Shown here: in pieces, positions 53,208-62,358 of the stretch
How the letters are laid out: each line of letters starts with the position of its first letter
How positions within the stretch are numbered: position 1 is the stretch's first letter
Position numbers and translations under genes: made by a program
The notes under the pieces: model-generated
Seen by the model: only the letters and a program-made list of their open reading frames with translations
Told to the model about the DNA's origin: nothing
Databases searched by the model: none
Source of the DNA: Caldimonas mangrovi
GTDB taxonomy: Bacteria; Pseudomonadota; Gammaproteobacteria; Burkholderiales; Burkholderiaceae_C
Direction of reading: 5' to 3'
Length of the DNA: 64,000 nt
Assembly: GCF_023721835.1 (NCBI RefSeq)
Contig: NZ_JAMKFE010000022.1
Span: forward strand, 1-64,000

Positions 53208-54113
53208 TCAACGCTGACGCAGCATGGCCAGCCGCACCTGCCGCAGCCAGACGAGCTTCTCGTCGTTCCAGGTATAGAAGCCCTCGCCACTGGCACGGCC
53301 CGTGCGGCCATGCCGCACGTGCTCGTCGAGGAGCGCCAGCACGTCCTCGCTCTTGGCGAGTTGCGGCATCAGGTGCCGGGCGATCGACAGAAAAGTGTCG
53401 AGGCCGCCCAGATCGGCCCCTTCCAGCGGGCCGAGGTGGCGATATCGGCGACCCACCGAATGCTTCATCACCTGGTCGATCGTGGCGGCGTCGGCCACCC
53501 CTTCGCGCAGCATGTGCAGCGCTTCGCGCAGAACGGCAAACTGGAAGCGGTTGCCGATGAACCCCGGCACCGCCTTGTGCAGCACCACCGGCTCGCACCC
53601 CGCCTGGGCGAGCAGCGACACCGTCGATGCCACCGCCGAAGGCCGGGTTTGCCGGCATGCCAGCACCTCGACCAGCGGAATGAGGTGCGGCGGGTTCCAG
53701 AAGTGAGCGACCAGGAAGCGCTCCGGGTGCCGCATCCCGCCCGCGAGCGAGTCGGGCGTGAAACCGCTGGTGCTGCTCGCGATCACTGCGTGGGGTGCCA
53801 GCGTGTCCTCCAACAGGGCATACAGCCGGTGCTTGACGTCCAGCACTTCCACCACCGCCTCGATCACCATCGTCGCCTGCTGCAGCCCCGTGAGCCGCGG
53901 CGTCAGCGCGATACGACCCAAGGCGACGCTTGCGGCGCCCTCGGTCATCGCCCCGCCGTCGACCAGTTCCTCGAACACCTCCGCGCAGCGGGACGCCGCC
54001 TTGTCCAGGGAGCCCGCATGGCTGTCGTACAGCGTGACGGCCAGGCCCGACGCGGCGAGCCTGGTCGCAATGCCGCACCCCATCAACCCGGCGCCTGCAA
54101 CGGCAACTTCCAT
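53208..54113 (-). CDS. 3-hydroxyacyl-CoA dehydrogenase
   Basis: A 301-residue NAD-dependent dehydrogenase of the HAD family. AGAGLMGCGIA is the NAD loop; SSTSGFTPDSL holds the catalytic Ser, AHFWNPPHLIPLVE the His and GFIGNRFQFAVLREA the C-terminal domain hinge. These oxidise 3-hydroxyacyl-CoA or related hydroxy acids (members include carnitine and L-gulonate dehydrogenases). ATG 54113 has GGAGAG about ten bases upstream; ATGs at 54128 and 54143 are possible. Last gene of the leftward catabolic operon. Confidence 0.88.
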   Translation of the reverse strand: MEVAVAGAGLMGCGIATRLAASGLAVTLYDSHAGSLDKAASRCAEVFEELVDGGAMTEGAASVALGRIALTPRLTGLQQATMVIEAVVEVLDVKHRLYALLEDTLAPHAVIASSTSGFTPDSLAGGMRHPERFLVAHFWNPPHLIPLVEVLACRQTRPSAVASTVSLLAQAGCEPVVLHKAVPGFIGNRFQFAVLREALHMLREGVADAATIDQVMKHSVGRRYRHLGPLEGADLGGLDTFLSIARHLMPQLAKSEDVLALLDEHVRHGRTGRASGEGFYTWNDEKLVWLRQVRLAMLRQR

Positions 54114-54157
54114 CTCTTTTCTCTCCATGTGACGTGTATTCATCCAGCGCTCGAGGG

Positions 54158-55396
54158 TCAGGAGCCGATGCTCCACGGCTGGAAGGTGACCGACATCACC
54201 TGTCCGAACGGGATCCAGCGCCGGCCGTCCCAGCGCGCCATCTGCATCTGCTCGACCGGGTAGTGGTCGTCTTTCGCCGTCGTGACCTGGATGCCGGGCG
54301 ACAGCAGCGGCAGCGTGACGTCCTTCAGGTTCTCTGCCTGCCGCATCACGTTGGCGCGGCCCAGGTCGCCGCCGCACTGCCGGAGCACCTGGACCAGCAG
54401 CGCGCCGGTGTTGAAGGCCAGCGCCGGCAAGGGGTTGGTCACGTCCTCGTCGGGCAGGTACTTGTGCATGAAGGCCCGATACCGCCGCATGCCTTCGTCG
54501 TCGGCCCACCGGGCATCGCGCGGGTCCTTGGCATATGCGCCGCTGTAGAGCGTCACGCCGGGCCGGTCGAGCGCCGGCTCCATCGTCGTCGAGATGCCGG
54601 CAGCGCCGAGGGCGATGTAGATGGTGGTGCGCCAGTTCCTGGCATAGGTCTCGCTCAGCGCGTTCGCGGCGAACTTCGGGATGGCGGCCAGGACCAGCAC
54701 CTCGACCCCTGCGTTGTGCATGCTGGCGATCTGCGACTCCACGTTCGAGTCCGACGGCTCGTACGACAGCACCTTCACCAGCTTGAACGCCTGCAGCTTG
54801 CCCAGCACGTCCTGTACGCCCTTCAGGTAGTCGCGCCCGAAGTCGTCGTTCTGGTACAGCACCCCGATCTTCGCGTCGAGCCGGGTCTGCAGAATGTGCT
54901 TCGTGTAGATGCGGGCCTCCTGCCTAAAGCTCGGCTGAAAGCCCATGCTCCATGGCAAGGCCTTCTGGTCGCCCCACTTGTCGGCACCGGTGCCCAGGAA
55001 GAGATGCGGCACGCCGAGCGAGTTGAGATACGCGGACTGAGCGGCATTGGTCGGCGTGCCGAAGCTGCCGAACATCAGTGCCACCTGATCTTTCTCCACC
55101 AGCTTCCTGGCCAGCTCGCCGGACTTCGACGCCGAGTACTCGTCGTCGGCCAGCACCAGCTTCAATTGCCGGCCGTTCACGCCGCCCTGGTCGTTGACCA
55201 TCTTGAAGTAGGCCGCATGGGCACGGGCGAGCAGCCCGTACTGGGCTGCCGGGCCGGTCAACGCACCGGTCTGCCCGATGCGGATCTCGCGCGCACTCAC
55301 GCCCGGCGCCTCGGCGGCATGGGCCAGGCCCATCCACGACGCGACGACCCCGCATGCAAGGCCGATTGCCGCCTTGCGCATCACACCCAACTGCAT
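54158..55396 (-). CDS. ABC transporter substrate-binding protein, LivK/amide-aromatic type
   Basis: A 412-residue periplasmic binding protein. A signal peptide (cleavage near LAHAAEA) precedes IRIGQTGALTGPAAQYG, and LVLADDEYSASKS, VLYQNDDFGRDYL follow as in the type-I family. AGGAGA lies upstream of ATG 55396. No permease or ATPase genes adjoin it; it sits between a hydrolase and a dehydrogenase gene, so it either uses a distant permease or acts as a ligand sensor for the chemoreceptor. Confidence 0.88.
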   Translation of the reverse strand: MQLGVMRKAAIGLACGVVASWMGLAHAAEAPGVSAREIRIGQTGALTGPAAQYGLLARAHAAYFKMVNDQGGVNGRQLKLVLADDEYSASKSGELARKLVEKDQVALMFGSFGTPTNAAQSAYLNSLGVPHLFLGTGADKWGDQKALPWSMGFQPSFRQEARIYTKHILQTRLDAKIGVLYQNDDFGRDYLKGVQDVLGKLQAFKLVKVLSYEPSDSNVESQIASMHNAGVEVLVLAAIPKFAANALSETYARNWRTTIYIALGAAGISTTMEPALDRPGVTLYSGAYAKDPRDARWADDEGMRRYRAFMHKYLPDEDVTNPLPALAFNTGALLVQVLRQCGGDLGRANVMRQAENLKDVTLPLLSPGIQVTTAKDDHYPVEQMQMARWDGRRWIPFGQVMSVTFQPWSIGS

Positions 55397-55532
55397 GTTG
55401 ATCTCCTGCTACCCGTCCAACACCCTGTGCGTGCAGCGTATCGGGGCATCGGCCTTGCCGGTTGCCCCAGCGTGGGTGATCCGTTGACCGGGCGTATGCG
55501 AGCCGCCGCGATGGCGGCCCTGCGGTCACCCT

Positions 55533-56651
55533 TCACACCAGGTCGGCGTAGACGCAGCGTCTGCCCTCGGCGCGGTAGTGCAGGCGCTCTGCCGGCGCCT
55601 GCATCATCACGACCACCACCAGCTGGTGGCGTGGGTCGCACCAGAAGTTGGTGCCCGAGGCCCCCGGCCAGGTGAAATCGCCGACGCTGCCCGGCAAGGG
55701 GTTGCGCCCCGCCTCCAGCCTCACCGACAGCCCCAGGCCGAAACCCTGCCCCATGGCAGGCGTCGGCGCGACGGCGCCCAATGCATCGGCATAGCTGCCG
55801 AACGCGACGCCCGGCGGAAGCTGCTGCGTCTTCATCGCGCGCACCGTGGCCGCGTCGAGCAGGCGCACGCCTTCGAGTTCGCCGTCGTTGAGCAGCATCT
55901 GCGCAAAGCGGTGGTAGTCCGGTGCGGTGGACCACAGCCCGCCTCCGCCCGACAGCCATCGCCCGCCACCCGCTGGCGGCGCCATCGCGAACGCCTCGTG
56001 TGCGAACGGGCGCGCGACCCTGCCGAGATGCTTCTGCTCGACCCGGAAACCGGTGCTCGTCATCTGCAGCGGCTCGAAAATCCACGACGCGAGCAGCTCG
56101 TCGAGCGGCTCGCCAGAGCAGACTTCGACGATGGCCCCCAGCACGTCCGTCGACATGCCGTACTCGAACACGGTACCCGGTGGGTGCAACAACGGCAGCC
56201 GCGCGAGCTTGCCGAGCATGTCGGCATTCGTCTGTGCGAAGTCGTAGACCTGCTCAGCCTGATAGGCGAGGTGCAAGGCCGACACCGCGGACCAACCATA
56301 GGTAAACCCTGCGGTATGGCGCATCAGGTCGAGCACCGTCGCCTCGCGGCCTCCTGCGAACGCGGCCATCCTCCCGAGCTGCGGCAAATAGGCCGAGACG
56401 GGATCGGACAGGCGCAGCTGCCGGCGTTCGACCAGCATCAACGCTGCCACGGTCGTGACCGGTTTGGTCATCGACGCGATCCAGAAGATCGCGTCGTCAG
56501 TCATCGGGCGCGACCGGTCGCCGTCCAGCCAGCCGCAGCTGTCGACCCGTGCGACCGTCCCGCCCATGGCGATCAGTGAGACGGCCCCCGGGATGCGACC
56601 CCGTGCTGCATCCTCGCGGAGCGTGTCCGCGAGCTTGTTGAATGTGATCAT
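55533..56651 (-). CDS. Serine beta-lactamase-fold hydrolase
   Basis: A 372-residue protein of the class C beta-lactamase/esterase fold. The nucleophile motif SMTK (SXXK) is near residue 60, YGMSTD provides the YXN-like tyrosine, and the C-terminal FTWPGASGTNF replaces the KTG box, as in esterases such as EstB. No signal peptide is visible, so it acts in the cytoplasm on an imported ester or amide. 15 bases separate it from the TRAP carrier gene. Confidence 0.88.
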   Translation of the reverse strand: MITFNKLADTLREDAARGRIPGAVSLIAMGGTVARVDSCGWLDGDRSRPMTDDAIFWIASMTKPVTTVAALMLVERRQLRLSDPVSAYLPQLGRMAAFAGGREATVLDLMRHTAGFTYGWSAVSALHLAYQAEQVYDFAQTNADMLGKLARLPLLHPPGTVFEYGMSTDVLGAIVEVCSGEPLDELLASWIFEPLQMTSTGFRVEQKHLGRVARPFAHEAFAMAPPAGGGRWLSGGGGLWSTAPDYHRFAQMLLNDGELEGVRLLDAATVRAMKTQQLPPGVAFGSYADALGAVAPTPAMGQGFGLGLSVRLEAGRNPLPGSVGDFTWPGASGTNFWCDPRHQLVVVVMMQAPAERLHYRAEGRRCVYADLV

Positions 56652-56666
56652 GGCCGGGTTCCCGTT

Positions 56667-58751
56667 TCATGCCGAGGACATGACACCGGGCAACCAGGTC
56701 ACGACCGCAGGAAACCAGTAGAAGACGGCCACGGCGAACAGCATGACGAGTACGAAAGGAGCCGCACCGATCGAGATGTCCTTCAAGCGCGCCCGGCCCT
56801 CGGCCACACCTTCGAGCACGAACAAAATCATGCCGACCGGTGCGGTGATCAGCCCCAGTTCGACCAGGAGGACCAGCACGATGCCGAACCACAGCGGATC
56901 CCACCCGACGGCGTGCACCAGCGGCATCATCACGGGCAGCGTCATCAGCACCATCGAGATCGGCTCGATGAACATGCCGAGCACCAGATAGGCCAGCACG
57001 ATGCACACCAGCAGCACGCCGGACGACAGCTGCAACCCCTTGATGTAGTCGACCAGCTGCGCGGGCATGCTCAGGTAGTCCATCACGTAGCTCATCTGCG
57101 AGGCGCCCACCGCGATCAACAGCAGGAAGCTCGTGACGAGCGCCGTTTCCTCCAGCGCCTCGACCAGCATGCGCCGCCCGAGCTTGCCGCGCAGCGCGCA
57201 AAGCACCAGCGCCGCCACCGCACCGACCGCACCGGCCTCGGTGGGCGTGGCGATGCCCAGGTACAGCGTGCCCAGCACCGCCGCCATCAGCAGCAGGAAC
57301 GGCACCACACCTCGCAGGCTGCGCCACTTCTCCGTCAGCGTGTACGAACGTGCCGCCGGCGCGTCCTGGGGCCGCAGGACGATCCACGCGCAGACGACAA
57401 CGGCGAACAGTGCCATCAGCAGCAGGCCCGGCAGCACACCGGCCATGAAGAGGTTGGTGACCGGCACGCCCGCCAGCGAGCCGTAGACGATCATCGCGAT
57501 GCTGGGGGGGATCATGATGCCCAGCGTGCCACCGGCCGCCAGCACGCCGTAGGCGAGCCGGTTGTCATAGCCCTGGTCCACCATCTCGGGCCCGGCCACC
57601 CGTCCCAGTGTGGCGGCGGTTGCGAGGCTGGACCCCGAGACCGCGGCAAAAACGCCGGCCGCCCCGATGGAGGCGAAGGCGAAGGCCCCTCGCACCCTGC
57701 CGAAGAGGGCCCGCATGGCGCCGAACATTTCGCCCGAGGCGTCGCTCTTGACGAGCAACGCGCCCATCAGCACGAACATCGGGATCGCCGACAGCTCGAA
57801 GGTGTGGACCGCCGACCACGAGCGTTCGGCCAGGACGCGCAGCGAGGGCGACGGCATCCAGAACAGGATGCCCAGCACGCCGAGCAGGCTGAGCACGAAG
57901 GCAACGCGCACCCCGGCGAACAGCAGATAGAGCATCGTGCCCACCAGCACTGCAGCCTGCCACCCGAGAGGGGCCTGCGCGCTCAGGTAGTAACCCCCCA
58001 CCGGCAGCGCAGCGAAGGCCAGCAGGCGGGCCGTGTCTGCCAGCCCGCACCAGGCAGCACTCGCGACACACAGGGCGGCCACTGCAAGCCACACGCCCTG
58101 ATGAGCCGACAACCCGCCGGGCAGCGTGCCGAAGCTGTGGGCGAACAGCGCTGCCGTGCACAGCGCGATCGCGGCCCCACCTGCCCAACGGCGCGCCGGC
58201 GCCGTCGTGCCCGCGAGGCGGCAGGCTTCGAGGGCGAGCGCCAGCAACAGCGTGAAGTAGCCGACGGCCACCGCACTCTGCGGCACCCACATGGGCGTGG
58301 CCAGCAAGCCGAAGTCGCGTGTGCCGGCGAGGTATTCGCCATGAACGAACTCGGCGGCTTTCCACGCGATGAGAACGACGGCAAGCAGTGCGAGCCAGGC
58401 GCCGGCCAGCTCAGCCCTGCGCCGCCGGTCGGCCGGCAGGTGGTCGAGCCACAGCGTGACGCGGATGTGGCTGTCCCTCGAGACTGCGAACGCAGCCCCG
58501 ACGAACGTGATTGCGACAACGAAGTACGTGGAGTATTCGGTCACCCACACGGTCGGGCTGTTGAACAGATACCGCGCAAAAACCTCGTGGTTGATGCTGA
58601 AGAGCAAGGCGGCGACCAAGGCCACGGCCACGCCGCGCGACCCGTTGTACACGGCACCTGCGAGCCAGGCCTGCACCTGGCCGGCGCGGTTGCCTTGCAG
58701 CGCAGATCGTGAGCGCTCGCCCGCCGACGGGGAGGGAAGACTGCCTTCCAT
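56667..58751 (-). CDS. TRAP transporter permease, fused small and large subunits (DctQ-DctM)
   Basis: A 694-residue polytopic protein. Residues about 30-190 form the four-helix DctQ unit (YFVVAITFVGAAFAVSRDSHIRV in homologous form, here FAVSRDSHIRVTLWLD), then additional helices and the DctM unit with AVSGSSLATAATLG, GGTLGIMIPPSIAMIVYG and PTEAGAVGA. These sodium-driven carriers import organic acids delivered by DctP. It follows the DctP gene by six bases. Confidence 0.92.
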   Translation of the reverse strand: MEGSLPSPSAGERSRSALQGNRAGQVQAWLAGAVYNGSRGVAVALVAALLFSINHEVFARYLFNSPTVWVTEYSTYFVVAITFVGAAFAVSRDSHIRVTLWLDHLPADRRRRAELAGAWLALLAVVLIAWKAAEFVHGEYLAGTRDFGLLATPMWVPQSAVAVGYFTLLLALALEACRLAGTTAPARRWAGGAAIALCTAALFAHSFGTLPGGLSAHQGVWLAVAALCVASAAWCGLADTARLLAFAALPVGGYYLSAQAPLGWQAAVLVGTMLYLLFAGVRVAFVLSLLGVLGILFWMPSPSLRVLAERSWSAVHTFELSAIPMFVLMGALLVKSDASGEMFGAMRALFGRVRGAFAFASIGAAGVFAAVSGSSLATAATLGRVAGPEMVDQGYDNRLAYGVLAAGGTLGIMIPPSIAMIVYGSLAGVPVTNLFMAGVLPGLLLMALFAVVVCAWIVLRPQDAPAARSYTLTEKWRSLRGVVPFLLLMAAVLGTLYLGIATPTEAGAVGAVAALVLCALRGKLGRRMLVEALEETALVTSFLLLIAVGASQMSYVMDYLSMPAQLVDYIKGLQLSSGVLLVCIVLAYLVLGMFIEPISMVLMTLPVMMPLVHAVGWDPLWFGIVLVLLVELGLITAPVGMILFVLEGVAEGRARLKDISIGAAPFVLVMLFAVAVFYWFPAVVTWLPGVMSSA

Positions 58752-58757
58752 GGCGGC

Positions 58758-59759
58758 TTACCTTGCGACGACGTCGCGGGCGACCTTTTCCCACCTCTTC
58801 GCGTCGACGCCACGCGCGTCCGCCTGCTTGTACCAGGCCTCGAACACCGGCGTCATGTACTTCGGGTCATGCACCTTCTTCGATTCGGCTTCGCTGACCA
58901 CGTGGTACTTCACGCCCTTGGCCTGCCACTGCGACGGCAGCGCCGCGACCTTCGCCTGCCAGTCCTTTTTCATCTCGGCTTCCATCTTGCCCAGCTCGGC
59001 CTCGATGGATTGCTGCAGGTCTTTCGGCAGCTGCGCCCAGGCCTCCTGGTTCACCAGCACGTTCCAGGGCACCACCGAGCCGAGCTTCCACACCGAAGCG
59101 TGCTTGACCGCCGTGTAGAAACCCGCGCCGTAGGCCCAGCACGCGTCCGTCAGCACGGCGTCGATCACGCCGCGCTGCAGGGCCGGCAGCACCTCGCCCG
59201 CAGCGAGAGAGGTCGGCTTGGCACCGAGCACGTTGGCGAGCACCGCCGTGCCCGCGTTGTTGACCCGCAGGCGCAGGCCCTTCCAGTCTTCGGCGGTCAC
59301 GACCGGCTTGTTGGAGAACATCGTCTGAGGGCAGAACGCGGCGCTCATCAGCTCTTTGGCCTTGTAGTCGCGCGCGTACATCTCGCGCAGCGCCCGGCCG
59401 TAGGGCGAGTCGAGCAGGCGGTCGAGGTCTTCATGGCTTTCCGAGATGCCCGGCAGCGCGCCCAAGGTGAACAAGGGCTGCGAAGCGGTGTAGTACCCGC
59501 TCAGCGGCATCGTCATCTGCACGTCGCCGTCGCGCACGGCCTCCAGCAGCCGATTGCCGGGCACCAGCGAGCCGTTGGCCGTCACCTCCACCCGGCCGTT
59601 CGTGGCCTTGCGTATGCGTTCCGGCAAGACCTGGGCGGCGTCGTAGTAGGTGGTGCCCGTCACGGGCAGATAGGACATCGTCCACTTGTACTCGGGGGCA
59701 GCGGCTGCGGCAGTGGCGGCCAGGCCGAGCGCGGCAAACAGCCATCGGTTCAGGGGCAT
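58758..59759 (-). CDS. TRAP transporter substrate-binding protein (DctP family)
   Basis: A 333-residue periplasmic protein: signal peptide (cleavage near AAAAAPE), then a DctP fold with GRVEVTANGSLVPGN, the conserved LRLRVNNAGTAVLANVLGA that carries the carboxylate-binding Arg, and GVIDAVLTD. It is the first gene of the leftward operon and is divergent from the AraC regulator. Ligand likely an organic acid whose ester or CoA derivative is processed by the neighbouring enzymes. Confidence 0.9.
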   Translation of the reverse strand: MPLNRWLFAALGLAATAAAAAPEYKWTMSYLPVTGTTYYDAAQVLPERIRKATNGRVEVTANGSLVPGNRLLEAVRDGDVQMTMPLSGYYTASQPLFTLGALPGISESHEDLDRLLDSPYGRALREMYARDYKAKELMSAAFCPQTMFSNKPVVTAEDWKGLRLRVNNAGTAVLANVLGAKPTSLAAGEVLPALQRGVIDAVLTDACWAYGAGFYTAVKHASVWKLGSVVPWNVLVNQEAWAQLPKDLQQSIEAELGKMEAEMKKDWQAKVAALPSQWQAKGVKYHVVSEAESKKVHDPKYMTPVFEAWYKQADARGVDAKRWEKVARDVVAR

Positions 59760-59784
59760 TTCGTCTCCAGTCTCAGCAGTTGTT

Positions 59785-59799
59785 CCCCGAATCCCGGGG
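59785..59799. promoter_or_regulatory. Inverted repeat in the TRAP/AraC divergent promoter
   Basis: CCCCG-aatcc-CGGGG lies 25 bases before the DctP start in the 200-base divergent region. Possible operator; weak evidence. Confidence 0.3.
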
Positions 59800-59959
59800 T
59801 TGTGAGCACATGCTATGCCGGCTCTCGGTGGACGCGTTGCCTCAGCGGCGGCCCTGCATTGACCCAGCGTCTCGTGACCGTTGCAACGCGCGGCGCGGCA
59901 GCGCCGCGGGTTCTCACCTAGGCAGGAGCCGGCGGCGCAGCACGAAAATTCGCCCGACC

Positions 59960-60952
59960 ATGAAGACAGTTGAAGTCGATACTGGCTTGGTTCCTGCAAA
60001 GCAGCGGGCGGACGCGTGGCGCGAGTCCCTGCTCGAAACCTTCGGCCCCATCCACGTGGAGTCGCTCGACGACGAAACGCTGTCCGGCCAGCTGCGCTCG
60101 GTGTCCAGAGGGTGTTTCACCTTCAACGGGATGCGCTATCGCGGCATGAGCCTGTGGCGCAGCCCGGTCGACGTGGCCCAGCTCGACCAGGAGCACTTCA
60201 CGCTCACGCTGCCGAGTTCCCGCCTGCACGTCGTGCAGCACGGCCAGGAGCGTGTGCTGGAACCAGGCCAGATCTACCTCTTCAACCATGCGGTGACCTA
60301 CCGCACCCGCCCTCAGACCGAGTACCGCACCGACAGCATTGCGTTCCCCGGCCGCCTGCTGCAGCAGCGCATGGGCAGCATCGAGCCGTTCTACGATCTG
60401 GGCGCAGGCAGCGGCAACCCCACCCGCACCGAGTTGATCCGCACGTTCGCGTCTCACCTGTCCGCGGGTGTCACCACCTGGACCGAACACGAGTACGAAA
60501 CGCTGGTGGGGCAGTTCATCGACATGCTCGCGCTTTTTGCCGGCGGGGCTACCGCAGCCGCTGCGTCGGCAGCCACCTCGACGCGCACCGGGCACCGCGA
60601 GCGGGCGCTCAAGTACATCCGTGCGCATGCCACCGACTCGGCCCTGTGCCCCCGGCGCGTGGCCGAAGCCTGTGGCATATCGCTCAGCTACCTGCACGAG
60701 GTGTTCCGCGCGGCGGGCGTGCCGGTCGAGGAAAAGATCTTCGAGGAACGTCTCGAGACCGCGCGCCGGATGCTGATCGATCCGAAAACCCGGGGCGATT
60801 CGATACAGAGCATCTGCTATGACGCAGGCTTCAACGACCCCGCGCACTTCAGCCGCAAGTTCAAGCAGCGCTTCGGCATGACGCCCGGCGACATGCGCCG
60901 TGCGGCGCTGCGGCTGGCCGCGCCCTGGAGAACGGATGAGGCGGCCCGGTAG
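59960..60952 (+). CDS. AraC-family transcriptional regulator
   Basis: A 330-residue regulator with an N-terminal AraC-binding-like domain (residues 10-190) and a C-terminal double helix-turn-helix (about 225-325): RRVAEACGISLSYLHEVFRAAG is the first recognition helix region (GISLSYLHEVF) and YDAGFNDPAHFSRKFKQRFG the second, with GMTPGDMRR at the end. Divergent from the TRAP operon, which it probably activates with the substrate as inducer. Confidence 0.9.
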   Translation: MKTVEVDTGLVPAKQRADAWRESLLETFGPIHVESLDDETLSGQLRSVSRGCFTFNGMRYRGMSLWRSPVDVAQLDQEHFTLTLPSSRLHVVQHGQERVLEPGQIYLFNHAVTYRTRPQTEYRTDSIAFPGRLLQQRMGSIEPFYDLGAGSGNPTRTELIRTFASHLSAGVTTWTEHEYETLVGQFIDMLALFAGGATAAAASAATSTRTGHRERALKYIRAHATDSALCPRRVAEACGISLSYLHEVFRAAGVPVEEKIFEERLETARRMLIDPKTRGDSIQSICYDAGFNDPAHFSRKFKQRFGMTPGDMRRAALRLAAPWRTDEAAR

Positions 60953-60983
60953 CCGCGATGCAGGCAGCAGCCTCGACCCTGAC

Positions 60984-61313
60984 TTAACTCTCGACGGCGA
61001 AGCCGGCAGCTTTCCATTCAGGAAAGCCGTCCTCGAGGCGCCGGACCTTGAAGCCTTTTTTGCGCAGCGCAGCCACAGCCTCGAAGGACATCACGCAGTA
61101 AGGTCCCCGGCAGTAGGCAACGATTTCGTGCGCCTTGGACAGCTCGGCCAGGTGCCTCGTCAACCGATCCAGTGGGATGTTCAATGTGCCAGGAAGGTGC
61201 CCGAGCTGGTATTCGTCCTCGGGGCGCACATCCAGCAGCGTGACCAGTCCATCGTGCAGGTTGGCCTTCAGCTCGTCTCGTGACACGGGCGCCTTCTTCA
61301 CCGGTTCGCTCAT
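60984..61313 (-). pseudogene. Rhodanese domain, remnant of an ArsR-rhodanese fusion
   Basis: A 109-codon frame encodes a full rhodanese domain: LLDVRPEDEYQLGHLPGTLNIP and AYCRGPYCVMSFEAV, with the active-site Cys in YCRGPYC, and the ending RRLEDGFPEWKAAG. This exact type is normally the C-terminal half of ArsR/SmtB-rhodanese regulators. The helix-turn-helix half is absent: the first ten codons (MSEPVKKAP) are antisense to MFS-like sequence of the neighbouring fragment. It could still give a single-domain protein, hence 'remnant' and not certainly dead. Confidence 0.65.
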
Positions 61314-61690
61314 TGCACGATGGGGGACGCTGCACGCCATGTTCACCGGCATCGTGCTGTTGGCAGGGCACGTGTCGATGACATGGACCGGGACGGGCTT
61401 CAGTTCGTTCGCAAGTGCCCTGGTGTTGCTCGGGGTCGGCTGGAACTTCCTCTACATCGGCGGCACGACCTTGCTCATCACCACCTACTCGGCCGCAGAG
61501 AAGAGCCGTGCTCAAGCGACCAGACATGATCATCTTCGTGGTCGGTCTGGCCTCTTCCTTCGGTGCCGGCGGGCTGCTGCAGGATCTGGGCTGGCAGTGG
61601 ATGAACGCGCTGCTGCTGCCGTGGCTCGGGTGTGCGGCGGCCCTGCTCGTCTGGTTCGGTGTCTCGGCGCAGCGGGCCGAGGCGCGATGA
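61276..61690 (+). pseudogene. MFS transporter, C-terminal fragment with frameshift
   Basis: From FFTGSLIARWG (about 61294) the plus strand encodes the middle of an MFS protein, including ALVLLGVGWNFLYIGGTT, up to AEKSRAQ near 61517. It then continues in another frame as DMIIFVVGLASSFGAGG to the stop at 61690. So the N-terminal half is missing and there is one frameshift near 61515-61525. Together with the rhodanese remnant it marks one deletion that removed both 5' halves. Confidence 0.75.
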
Positions 61691-61691
61691 C

Positions 61692-62319
61692 GTGATCGGG
61701 GCACCCAGGACCAAGGAACACTGGGAGAACGTCTACACGACCAAGGCACCCGATGCCGTCAGTTGGTATGCACCGCACCTCAGCATGTCATTCCAGTACA
61801 TCGGCCGAACGGGCGCTTCTGAAAACGCGGCCATCATCGACATCGGGGGCGGCGAAGCCACGCTGGTATGACTTGCTGGGCGCCGGGTATCGCCGGGTGT
61901 CGGTGCTCGACATCTCCGAGAAGGCGCTCGCGGTTAGCAAGCAACGCCTGGCCAGGCGCGCCGATGAAGTGACCTGGGTCGCCGCCAATGTGCTGGAACA
62001 TTCCTTCCAGCCCCAGTCCATCGACGTGTGGCATGACAGAGCGGTCTTCCACTTCCTGACCGATGCGCGGCACCGACAGTTGTATGTCGCTCAGCTGCTG
62101 CGCGCGCTTCGACCGGGGGGACATGCCGTCGTGGCCACCTTCGGGCCGCAAGGTCCCACGCAGTGCAGTGGATTGCCGGTGGCTCGGTACTCGTCCGATG
62201 AACTCCACCGCGAGTTCGGCACGCCGTTCCGCCTGCTCGATCACGGCACGGCCCCGCATACGACGCCCTGGGGGTCCACCCAGCAATTCGTCTACTGCTA
62301 CTGCCGCCTCGAACACTGA
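61692..62319 (+). pseudogene. SAM-dependent methyltransferase with frameshift
   Basis: The GTG at 61692 opens APRTKEHWENVYTTKAPD and runs to IIDIGGGEATLV (the SAM motif I), then hits TGA at 61869. The rest, DLLGAGYRRVSVLDISEKAL to the YCYCRLEH end at 62319, is in another frame. About two bases appear lost near 61865-61870. Spliced in mind, it gives a complete class I methyltransferase of about 208 residues. A sequencing error cannot be excluded, but the two neighbouring genes are also broken. Confidence 0.75.
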
Positions 62320-62358
62320 GGCGCGCGCACTGCGTTCGGCCCTGCTTCCAGCAGGTTC

